From Methanobacterium sp. (lineage in GTDB: Archaea > Methanobacteriota > Methanobacteria > Methanobacteriales > Methanobacteriaceae), in assembly GCA_003151535.1 (NCBI GenBank), contig PLXT01000141.1, positions 1 to 10,714 of the forward strand: a DNA stretch of 10,714 nt, read 5' to 3'. The notes under the pieces were generated by a model, which made no database searches, was not told the DNA's origin, and saw only the letters and a list, made by a program, of their open reading frames with translations. How positions within the stretch are numbered: position 1 is the first letter of the stretch; each line of letters starts with the position of its first letter. The position numbers were made by a program, and so were the translations under genes. Below, piece by piece: positions 5,869 through 10,714 of this stretch.

Positions 5869-5881
5869 CCCTTATTTTTGA

Positions 5882-6733
5882 TTAATCAATTTCATCCTCT
5901 TTACTTTCTTCCTTTTCTTCCGGTGGTTCAGACTTCTTTAGTTCGTCAGATTCTTCTGATATCTCAATAATTTCAGTTATCTCCACTTCTTCTGATATTT
6001 CGAGTTCATCAGATTCTTCAACTGATTCAGGTTCTCCTAACTCATACTCAGCTTCTTCAGGTTCTATTCCTAAAAGTTTTGCAAGCATATTCCTTACTCT
6101 GTCGGTTAATCCTGATGTGTGGGCCTGATCCTCTATCATGTTAATGACTTTTTCAGCCACCCGTTCCATTGAAGGTTCTCCCTTAACCCATACCACTCCA
6201 TTTTGCCCGACTATAACTTCACAATGAGTTTGATCTTTGATCATATTAATCATAGAACCCTTCTTGCCTATCAGTCTTGGAACTTTGGTTGGTGTAATGT
6301 TAATCAGGATCCCTCCCCTGAATTTTCCTAGTCCTCTTCCTTTGAGGCCTAATTTAACTTTTTTTACCTCATCAACATCAACTACTCTTAAAAATAATAC
6401 ATCACCGACATCGAAAGTTCTGTTAAGTTCCCTTTTTTCTTTTCCAAAGACATCTGAAGCTGGTAAAAATCCGGAGTAAGGAGAGTTTATATCAAGGTTC
6501 CACATTGAGAATCTTATGTCAGTAACTTCTCCAATAACCACATCTCCTCTTTTTGGAATGTACTTGCTTTGTAAGGGTATTACACTTATCTTTTTATCCC
6601 TTATGGCTACAAGACCTACAAGAGATGAACACACCTTGTCATTTTCCTTGAAAGTTCCTCTTCCGGAGTGATATTCTTCATCTGCAAGAATATCTCCAGG
6701 AATTACAATTTCTTTATCCTCTACAAATATCAC
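5882..6733 (-). CDS. rrp4: Exosome RNA-binding cap subunit Rrp4
   Basis: Rrp4 forms, with Csl4, the trimeric cap over the exosome ring and guides RNA into it. Three domains are seen in order: an N-terminal beta domain with IVIPGDILAD (9-18), an S1 domain (about 60-130, with KRGDVVIGEVTDI and KKVKLGLKGRG), and a KH domain (about 145-205) with VPRLIGKKGSMINMI (151-165), where I155-G-K-K-G159 is the IGxxG RNA-contact loop. Residues 225-283 form a long, highly acidic tail, longer than I would expect for the family, with an internal repeat (EESDELEISEE at 239-249 and EISEESDEL at 257-265). The start is GTG with GGAGG 6 nt upstream; the ATG one base upstream is out of frame and stops at once. A 55-nt gap separates it from the SBDS gene, and rrp41 follows closely. 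Confidence 0.96.
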   Translation of the reverse strand: MIFVEDKEIVIPGDILADEEYHSGRGTFKENDKVCSSLVGLVAIRDKKISVIPLQSKYIPKRGDVVIGEVTDIRFSMWNLDINSPYSGFLPASDVFGKEKRELNRTFDVGDVLFLRVVDVDEVKKVKLGLKGRGLGKFRGGILINITPTKVPRLIGKKGSMINMIKDQTHCEVIVGQNGVVWVKGEPSMERVAEKVINMIEDQAHTSGLTDRVRNMLAKLLGIEPEEAEYELGEPESVEESDELEISEEVEITEIIEISEESDELKKSEPPEEKEESKEDEID

Positions 6734-6739
6734 ATTCTG

Positions 6740-6744
6740 CCTCC
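6740..6744 (-). promoter_or_regulatory. Ribosome binding site deciding the rrp4 GTG start
   Basis: GGAGG lies 6 nt before GTG at 6733. The sequence AATGTG contains an ATG in another frame that is followed immediately by TGA, so GTG is the only sensible start. Confidence 0.7.
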
Positions 6745-6788
6745 TTTACTGGAATGCCAAAAAAATGAAAGTAGTTTTGATCAATAAA

Positions 6789-7481
6789 TCAGAGCAATTT
6801 AGTCTCTACTTGACCTCTTGTAAGCTCGTTGAGTTTCTGGTAGAAGCTTTCTTGCATACCTCCAGGTATCTCAACAACTGCGACCCATGACCCATCTTGT
6901 TGCCATTCTTCCTTGGTAGTTTTTCCAAATTCCGGTATTGTACCGTATACTTTTCCGGAGAAGTCACCGGGGACCTTTATTACTACACGGACTTTCTCAA
7001 ATCTTATGGGTATTTTGGTCCTTATAGCTTTTAAAGTTGTATTAACTTGTTCATCAACACTTTTAAAAGGATCAATACGGACTTTAGCTTCTTCCATGGC
7101 TATTTCTATTCTTCTAGCAGGATGTGGAAGTTTGGTTTGGGGATTTATAGCTTCCCGCGTTATGGTTGCAATAACTTTTAAACGCTTCTCTTCCTGCATT
7201 TCTTTCCTTTGCTGGGCTGTCAATTGTATTTGGCCCTTAAGCATAATAGCAGATGCAACTTCGAGATGATCTATTGTGTTGAATGCCTTCAGCATTGCTT
7301 CTTCAGATGCTTTATCACCCTTCTTTGCATCTTTAAATATTTCCTCTACTGCAAGGACATCTTCAACTTTAATATCCTCTCCCCTTTTAAAATCTGAAGC
7401 AAGGTCTGGATCCACCAGAATTTCGAAGTGTTCCCCAAAGTATTCCAAGCGTGCTGTAACTGCATCTTCAAGGTTTACCAT
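6789..7481 (-). CDS. Ribosome maturation protein SBDS homologue
   Basis: This archaeal SBDS orthologue (eukaryotic Sdo1/Shwachman-Bodian-Diamond syndrome protein) works in late 60S maturation, helping a GTPase remove eIF6 (aIF6). The 230 residues show the three-domain plan: an N-terminal FYSH domain (about 1-85, with ARLEYFGEHFEILVDPDLA), a central helical domain (about 86-160, with TAQQRKEMQEEKRLKVIATI and INPQTKLPHPARRIE, a highly conserved stretch), and a ferredoxin-like C-terminal domain (about 161-230). The ATG is 2 nt past the psmA stop. The purine-rich codons of the acidic psmA tail supply the Shine-Dalgarno sequence (AGAGG, 7 nt upstream), so the two are coupled. The archaeal role is inferred from eukaryotes. 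Confidence 0.96.
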   Translation of the reverse strand: MVNLEDAVTARLEYFGEHFEILVDPDLASDFKRGEDIKVEDVLAVEEIFKDAKKGDKASEEAMLKAFNTIDHLEVASAIMLKGQIQLTAQQRKEMQEEKRLKVIATITREAINPQTKLPHPARRIEIAMEEAKVRIDPFKSVDEQVNTTLKAIRTKIPIRFEKVRVVIKVPGDFSGKVYGTIPEFGKTTKEEWQQDGSWVAVVEIPGGMQESFYQKLNELTRGQVETKLL

Positions 7482-7483
7482 GT

Positions 7484-8233
7484 TTAGTCCTCTTCCTCCT
7501 CCTTAGATTTTCTTATGAGGAGTTCTTCAACATGCTCTGTAATTTCTTCATCGGGTAATTTTCTAAATTTCTTATCTTTAGCATCAATAACTGCAATTTC
7601 AGCACTGGCGACTGTGGTTTTACCTTCTGTAGCTTCATAGACAGCATCTAAAGCCAGTTCAATTGCTTCATCAAGTTTTATATTTTCTTGATATTTTTTC
7701 TCAAATTCATCCATTGCAATTTGTCTTCCAGCACCTATGGCTGTAGCTTTGTATTCAATTAAAGCTCCACTAGGATCGGTTTCGAATAGTTTGCACCCGG
7801 ATTCATTTACCCCACCAATTATGAGAGCTGAACCAAATGGCCTTACTCCCCCGTGCTGGGTGTACATCTGTTTCATATCACATATCTTCTTGGCCAAACC
7901 TTCTACACGTATTGGCTCGTTGTATGTAATCTTGTTAATCTGGGATTCCATTCTAGCCTTTTCAACTAGTGCCCTTGCATCAGCTACTAATCCCGAGGTT
8001 GCTGCCCCTATGTGCTCATCGATCTGGAATATTTTTTCTATTGATTTGGGTTCTACCAGCTTGCTTGTAGGTCTCTTATCGACCACTAACACTATGCCCC
8101 CAACTGATTTAACACCTAAAGAAGTTGTACCTCTTTTTACAGCCTCTCTCGCATATTCAACCTGAAATAACCTTCCATCTGGACTAAATACAGTTATAGC
8201 CCTATCGTATCCTGCTCCTTGAAACGGTTGCAT
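7484..8233 (-). CDS. psmA: Proteasome subunit alpha
   Basis: The alpha subunit forms the two outer seven-membered rings of the archaeal 20S proteasome; these gate substrate entry and dock the PAN/Cdc48 ATPases. The 249 residues start MQPFQGAGYDRAITVFSPDG. The alpha-type signature, Tyr9 through VEYAREA (to about 31), follows, then GTTSLGVKS (35-43). The gate-forming N-terminal extension absent from beta subunits is present. The C-terminal region ends KSKEEEED, an acidic tail whose GAG/GAA codons double as the ribosome binding site for the next gene. The ATG has AGAGGT 6 nt upstream. A 109-nt gap with a TATA-like stretch and a 7-bp inverted repeat precedes it, so it may be transcribed from its own promoter as well as from upstream. 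The beta subunit is not in this window, as is usual. Confidence 0.98.
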   Translation of the reverse strand: MQPFQGAGYDRAITVFSPDGRLFQVEYAREAVKRGTTSLGVKSVGGIVLVVDKRPTSKLVEPKSIEKIFQIDEHIGAATSGLVADARALVEKARMESQINKITYNEPIRVEGLAKKICDMKQMYTQHGGVRPFGSALIIGGVNESGCKLFETDPSGALIEYKATAIGAGRQIAMDEFEKKYQENIKLDEAIELALDAVYEATEGKTTVASAEIAVIDAKDKKFRKLPDEEITEHVEELLIRKSKEEEED

Positions 8234-8268
8234 ACATATACCTCTCTAAAAGTTTTCCTGTAAGAAAT

Positions 8269-8291
8269 GAATTATAATCTTAAAATAATTC
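8269..8291 (-). promoter_or_regulatory. Candidate psmA promoter with inverted repeat
   Basis: GAATTAT and ATAATTC are 7-bp inverted arms separated by 9 nt, 36 bp before the psmA ATG. The minus strand through this stretch (TTATTTTAAGATTATAATTC) has TATA-like character. It could be a promoter with operator symmetry, or a leader hairpin if transcription comes from upstream. Further upstream, at about 8297-8312, an imperfect direct repeat CTTGTTAA/CTTGTTTA occurs. Confidence 0.35.
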
Positions 8292-8342
8292 TCAGCTTGT
8301 TAACTTGTTTACAAACTATTATTCTATTATTTCATCTTATTC

Positions 8343-8717
8343 TTATAGTTTAATAAAGTTTTTTATTGCAGATTTAATGGTCCCTGAAATTCCAAGTGTG
8401 TGGAAAACAATTGGTTTACCTCTGAAGTTAGTTATGGTAGGTATAACTGCCATTACAGAATCTATTTCTTCTCTTCTACAGCGTAAAATTCCTTTCATTC
8501 TATGTTCTTTGACATCATCAGTTGTGCATCTCCATAACTTCAATACCCACATTTCGAAATTGCCTGTACCGCATGCTCCGTAAAGATACAATGAACCGTC
8601 TAACATCAGAGATATAATGTCTTCACGACCTAGTGACATGGGGGATGTTACTTCAAAGGCTATATATCTTTTTTTATCCCGAATGGTTGGGGGAAGTATT
8701 TTGAGCTTTTGGATCAT
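8343..8717 (-). CDS. rnp2: RNase P protein component 2 (Pop5)
   Basis: Pop5 pairs with Rpp30 to activate the catalytic domain of the archaeal RNase P RNA, which trims the 5' leaders of tRNA precursors. The 124 residues match the family in length and motif order: KILPPTIRDKKRYIAFEV (6-23), GSLYLYGACGTGNFEMWVLK (41-60), KGILRCRREEIDSVMAV (75-91), and the conserved end FHTLGISGTIKSAIKNF (105-121). The ATG lacks a Shine-Dalgarno sequence; the 14 nt before it read CTATGCTGATTTAA. A TATA-like box is centred about 28 nt upstream, so the mRNA may be leaderless. Its partner p30 lies just upstream, 64 nt away, so the two binding partners are adjacent but perhaps also separately transcribed. Confidence 0.96.
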   Translation of the reverse strand: MIQKLKILPPTIRDKKRYIAFEVTSPMSLGREDIISLMLDGSLYLYGACGTGNFEMWVLKLWRCTTDDVKEHRMKGILRCRREEIDSVMAVIPTITNFRGKPIVFHTLGISGTIKSAIKNFIKL

Positions 8718-8737
8718 TTAAATCAGCATAGTAATGT

Positions 8738-8751
8738 TTTTAATAAATAAA
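8738..8751 (-). promoter_or_regulatory. TATA-like box for a possible leaderless rnp2 mRNA
   Basis: The minus strand reads ATTTATTTATTAAAAAC here. The centre, about 8745, is 28 nt from the A of the rnp2 ATG, the distance expected between a TATA box and the first transcribed base. No ribosome binding site is found in the interval. Confidence 0.45.
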
Positions 8752-8781
8752 TTTGAAAATCATTATAAATTTGTAATATTA

Positions 8782-9468
8782 TTACTCAACTATTCTTACA
8801 CCATCTATAACAAAACTATCCCTTAAATCGTTGGTTTTTATAATCTCTTGTGGAATCTTGGAAATTGCATCGAATGATTCCTCAAAGGACATTTGAAAAC
8901 ACTTTGATAACGCTGTAATGTCTTGTGGAGTTATGAGATCATATTTAGAGTTAGCACTGCTTGTTATAATTAATGGAAATTTAAATTTTCTTTGTAGTTC
9001 AATTATATGTCTAAATTGACTTAATACTCTATAACGATATCGTAAATTAGTTTTAAGAAGAATTTTTAGGTTTATTTCAATTGCAACGGAATTTTCTGCT
9101 GCTTTCCTTGCTATAACATGGTTTATTCCACTATCTCTTCTTGATCTGTATGGTTGTGAAAGTATGTCTACTCGTTGATCCTCACATGCAGCCCTGTTTA
9201 CCTTCAAATCTCCACCCCGAACAAGTAAAATATCTGCCTTTTTTCGGGATTTTTGAACCTTTTTTCTGAGATCTTCTGGATGTTTACATGAGATTTCTAC
9301 GCATTTTTTGAGTATAATATTAGAATTTGCTTTAAGGATATCAAATTGTCTTAAAAATTCTGAATTAAAATCTTCATAATAGCGTGTCAAACCTATACCA
9401 TCATATCCAAGTCTTTCTGCTTCTTTTATTAATTCTTCATTCCCATGAAAGTGCAGATCAAAGAACAT
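8782..9468 (-). CDS. rnp3: RNase P protein component 3 (p30/Rpp30)
   Basis: Rpp30 has a TIM-barrel fold related to PHP-type hydrolases and binds Pop5 in RNase P. From the ATG at 9468 the protein is 228 residues, beginning MFFDLHFHGNEELIKEAERLGYDGIGLTRYYEDF, which fits the family opening (DLHxH then GYxGIGLT). Further segments are ADILLVRGGDLKVNRAACEDQRVDILSQPY (78-107), AAENSVAIEINLKILLKTN (123-141, a conserved family motif), and PLIITSSANSKYDLITPQDI (165-184). A TTG at 9510 would add 14 residues not seen in the family core and overlap the upstream gene by 23 nt, but it has a better candidate ribosome binding site (AGGTGG). The ATG has none. I prefer the ATG on protein grounds but am not certain. 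Confidence 0.93.
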   Translation of the reverse strand: MFFDLHFHGNEELIKEAERLGYDGIGLTRYYEDFNSEFLRQFDILKANSNIILKKCVEISCKHPEDLRKKVQKSRKKADILLVRGGDLKVNRAACEDQRVDILSQPYRSRRDSGINHVIARKAAENSVAIEINLKILLKTNLRYRYRVLSQFRHIIELQRKFKFPLIITSSANSKYDLITPQDITALSKCFQMSFEESFDAISKIPQEIIKTNDLRDSFVIDGVRIVE

Positions 9469-9487
9469 ACTATTGGAAAAATTGTAA

Positions 9488-9907
9488 CTACTCGAATAAT
9501 TTCCTTGCAATTTCTATTGCCACCTTTTTTTTCGCTGGATAGGCTGCTATCTTAATTTTTAAATGGATAGAATCTCCGTGATCAACAACCTTTAGATCGC
9601 CCAAATAGGCCCTTTGTTTGTCAAATCGCAAGAATAAATTTCCACCTTCGTCAATCTTATCTTCTAAGCGGTTTAAAATCCGTTTACGGGCAGAAACATT
9701 TAATGTGGACAATTTTTTAACAAAATCTTTTATTTCACTTTTTTTATCGATTTTGTTGCTTAAAATTAAAACAGTATTCTTATAATAGCCCTCAGTGTCT
9801 TCACAGTGAGGGGAAGAATTGGGAAAAAGTGTTTTAATTGATTCTAACACTTTTTCCTTATTTTCTGTTCCATAAACGAACGCTCTATATGAAATGTTAT
9901 GGATCAT
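9488..9907 (-). CDS. RNA-binding protein, predicted exosome-associated (COG1325/PF01877 type)
   Basis: This is a 139-residue archaeal RNA-binding domain protein of the group annotated as exosome subunit or RNA-binding protein; its role with the exosome was predicted from this gene neighbourhood and is not proven. It begins MIHNISYRAFVYGTENKEKVLESIKTLFP (1-29), the typical opening, followed by a strand/helix pattern, GNLFLRFDKQRAYLGDLKV (88-106, basic and aromatic, likely RNA-facing), and the basic end AAYPAKKKVAIEIARKLFE. Length is normal. The ATG is 3 nt past the rpl15e stop, with GATAGGGT just upstream, so it is coupled to rpl15e. The rnp3 gene follows within about 20 nt or overlaps. Confidence 0.88.
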   Translation of the reverse strand: MIHNISYRAFVYGTENKEKVLESIKTLFPNSSPHCEDTEGYYKNTVLILSNKIDKKSEIKDFVKKLSTLNVSARKRILNRLEDKIDEGGNLFLRFDKQRAYLGDLKVVDHGDSIHLKIKIAAYPAKKKVAIEIARKLFE

Positions 9908-9910
9908 ACC

Positions 9911-10456
9911 CTATCGTACCTTTTCGGCCCCTTTACCTTTACCTCGAAGTCCCCTTGACTTTCTACCTTCACTTGTGAGTCCTCTAAACACCCGGTTGGT
10001 GTGTTGATTCTCACAGATCCAGTTAATCTTAGGGTCGTTCTTTATTGATGGATGGTTAGGGTCTACAAGAATTACTTCGTAGAATTTAAATTTACCATCT
10101 TCCCAGAGCCAGTATGAGTTTAAGATTTCTAGATTCGGGAATTTTCTAGCTACTCTTTCCTCTGCTATCCTCTGGATGGATTTTTTCATGGTTATCTTTT
10201 TAATACCCTGACGTTTAGGTTTCCTTCCTGCTGTGAATCTAGATTTTCGTAATCCACCTCTACGAACACGAGTTCTCACAACAACATAGCCTTTTTTGGC
10301 TTTGTAACCTAATGATCTTGCCCTATCAATCCTTGTAGGACGATCTACTCTTGTTATTACACTTTCTCTTCTCCAAACAGGAGTGCGAGTGCGCATTAGT
10401 TCTTTAACGTAGGATTTATCTGGATTTTTCCATGCGTCTCTTATATATTTATACAT
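9911..10456 (-). CDS. rpl15e: Large-subunit ribosomal protein L15e (eL15)
   Basis: This is a very basic 50S protein that binds 23S rRNA and is specific to archaea and eukaryotes. Starting at the ATG at 10456 it has 181 residues and opens MYKYIRDAWKNPDKSYVKELM, the standard family start. Conserved segments are VDRPTRIDRARSLGYKAKKGYVVVRTRVRRG (about 37-67), RKPKRQGIKKITMKKSIQRIAEERVARKFPNLEILNSYW, and YEVILVDPNHPSI. The end RKSRGLRGKGKGAEKVR is also typical. I prefer this start over an in-frame ATG at 10495 because GAGGTG lies 8 nt upstream. The upstream ATG has no ribosome binding site, sits in a palindrome and would add 13 residues not usual for the family. It is the first gene of the superoperon. 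Confidence 0.97.
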   Translation of the reverse strand: MYKYIRDAWKNPDKSYVKELMRTRTPVWRRESVITRVDRPTRIDRARSLGYKAKKGYVVVRTRVRRGGLRKSRFTAGRKPKRQGIKKITMKKSIQRIAEERVARKFPNLEILNSYWLWEDGKFKFYEVILVDPNHPSIKNDPKINWICENQHTNRVFRGLTSEGRKSRGLRGKGKGAEKVR

Positions 10457-10464
10457 TAATTTAA

Positions 10465-10470
10465 CACCTC
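10465..10470 (-). promoter_or_regulatory. Ribosome binding site deciding the rpl15e start
   Basis: GAGGTG lies 8 nt before the ATG at 10456, within what would be coding sequence if the ATG at 10495 were used. It supports the shorter, 181-residue protein. Confidence 0.75.
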
Positions 10471-10494
10471 TTTGTTCAGCTTGCGCCACATCCA

Positions 10495-10509
10495 TGGGAT
10501 ATTATCCCA
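10495..10509. promoter_or_regulatory. 15-bp palindrome in the rpl15e leader
   Basis: TGGGATATTATCCCA has perfect 7-bp arms around one central base. It falls about 15-30 nt downstream of the predicted start of transcription. As DNA it could be an operator; as RNA it could fold into a 6-bp stem with a 3-nt loop. The same 7-1-7 geometry, with a different sequence, occurs at pfdB (2956-2970). Confidence 0.4.
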
Positions 10510-10547
10510 AAAAAAGTTGTAAATAACTTCAATGTAAAGCAATCAAG

Positions 10548-10557
10548 TTTTTAAATA
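10548..10557 (-). promoter_or_regulatory. TATA box of the superoperon (rpl15e promoter)
   Basis: The minus strand reads TATTTAAAAA, a good archaeal TATA box, preceded by the AT-rich GATTTAAATTTAG. A start site about 26 nt downstream would lie near 10525, giving a ~70-nt leader before the rpl15e ATG. This is the expected main promoter of the cluster. Confidence 0.6.
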
Positions 10558-10569
10558 CTAAATTTAAAT

Positions 10570-10600
10570 CGCCAAAATTGGCGGTGATCAATGTTGATCA
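10570..10600. promoter_or_regulatory. Candidate operator: interrupted palindrome plus twin TGATCA
   Basis: CGCCAA-AA-TTGGCG (10570-10583) is followed directly by TGATCA (10585-10590) and TGATCA (10595-10600). The two palindromic hexamers start exactly 10 bp apart, about one helical turn. The block is the only GC-containing symmetric sequence in an AT-rich intergenic region and lies just upstream of the rpl15e TATA box, between it and a possible plus-strand TATA (10621-10630). A regulator-binding site is inferred; no regulator is identified. Confidence 0.4.
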
Positions 10601-10686
10601 ACTTCCTTTAAAAAGATTACTATAAAAATAATAATTACTAAGTTTTATTGTACTAAACTAAAGAATTAAAAATTTTCCAGTATATT

Positions 10687-10714
10687 ATGGAGGCTGTCAA
10701 GTTAATAGGTGTTG
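10687..10714 (+). CDS. Possible start of a divergent gene (cut by the window edge)
   Basis: An open frame begins at ATG 10687 and runs off the edge, reading MEAVKLIGV. No ribosome binding site precedes it, but a plus-strand TATA-like sequence TATAAAAATA (10621-10630) lies about 57-66 nt upstream. Nine codons are too few to identify a family or even to be sure the gene is real. Confidence 0.25.

Noticed and set aside
6759..6765. T7 tract on the minus strand between the SBDS gene and rrp4 as a terminator
   Set aside because: It is possible but short, and no TATA box is placed between it and rrp4 with enough room, so termination there would leave rrp4 without a promoter.
6777..6784. TTGATCAA before rrp4, similar to the twin TGATCA upstream of rpl15e
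   Set aside because: It is a single copy, and TGATCA also occurs inside genes (for example near 1700 and 9577), so one copy carries no weight.
7737..8165. Plus-strand open frame of 142 codons opposite psmA
   Set aside because: It is fully antisense to the proteasome alpha gene, with no start signal and no recognisable motif.
10495..10497. Upstream in-frame ATG as the rpl15e start
   Set aside because: It lacks a ribosome binding site, sits at the edge of a palindrome, and adds residues before the conserved MYKYIRDAW opening; the ATG at 10456 has GAGGTG at 8 nt.
1..10714. GACAGCCTC near the left edge (12-20) and GAGGCTGTC near the right edge (10690-10698), as possible terminal inverted repeats
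   Set aside because: Only 9 bp match, flanks differ at once, and the enclosed genes are conserved chromosomal housekeeping genes, so this is most likely chance.

Overview
The window reads as a piece of a low-GC, mesophilic methanogen chromosome, most likely Methanobacteriales (Methanobacterium-like). I infer this from the gene order, the archaeal-only families, the GGAGGTGAT-type ribosome binding sites, the AT-rich spacers with TATA boxes and oligo-T stops, and the pair of methanogen-associated genes at the left end. Every complete gene lies on the minus strand, so transcription runs from high to low coordinates.

From about 10.56 kb down to 2.3 kb lies the archaeal exosome/proteasome/ribosome superoperon. 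In transcription order it holds rpl15e, a COG1325-type RNA-binding protein, RNase P subunits p30 (rnp3) and Pop5 (rnp2), proteasome alpha (psmA), SBDS, exosome Rrp4, Rrp41 and Rrp42, ribosomal protein L37Ae, RNA polymerase subunit P (rpoP, 43 codons, TTG start), a Brix/Imp4-like ribosome biogenesis protein, a KEOPS Pcc1-like protein, prefoldin beta, and a DUF3194 protein. Together they cover rRNA and tRNA processing, RNA decay, ribosome maturation, protein folding and protein turnover. Many junctions are 1-10 nt or overlapping. At several of them the Shine-Dalgarno sequence is written into the last codons of the upstream gene, so translation is probably coupled.

The superoperon is probably not one transcript. 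AT-rich gaps with TATA-like boxes and/or oligo-T tracts occur before rnp2, psmA, rpl37Ae and pfdB, and a T9 tract follows the DUF3194 gene.

Left of 2.3 kb are three further minus-strand genes with their own spacers: a HisA-related TIM-barrel protein (COG1411/TIGR00734 type), a PfkB-family kinase, and a 140-residue acidic protein I do not recognise. The right edge (10,457-10,714) holds the rpl15e promoter, palindromic candidate operators, and possibly the first codons of a divergent plus-strand gene.

No mobile element, CRISPR array, tRNA or rRNA is visible. The window is mainly a conserved housekeeping cluster. The points worth a second look are start-codon and junction signals, palindromes at promoters, a candidate leaderless gene, a possible AUU start for rrp41, and the poorly characterised left-end genes.
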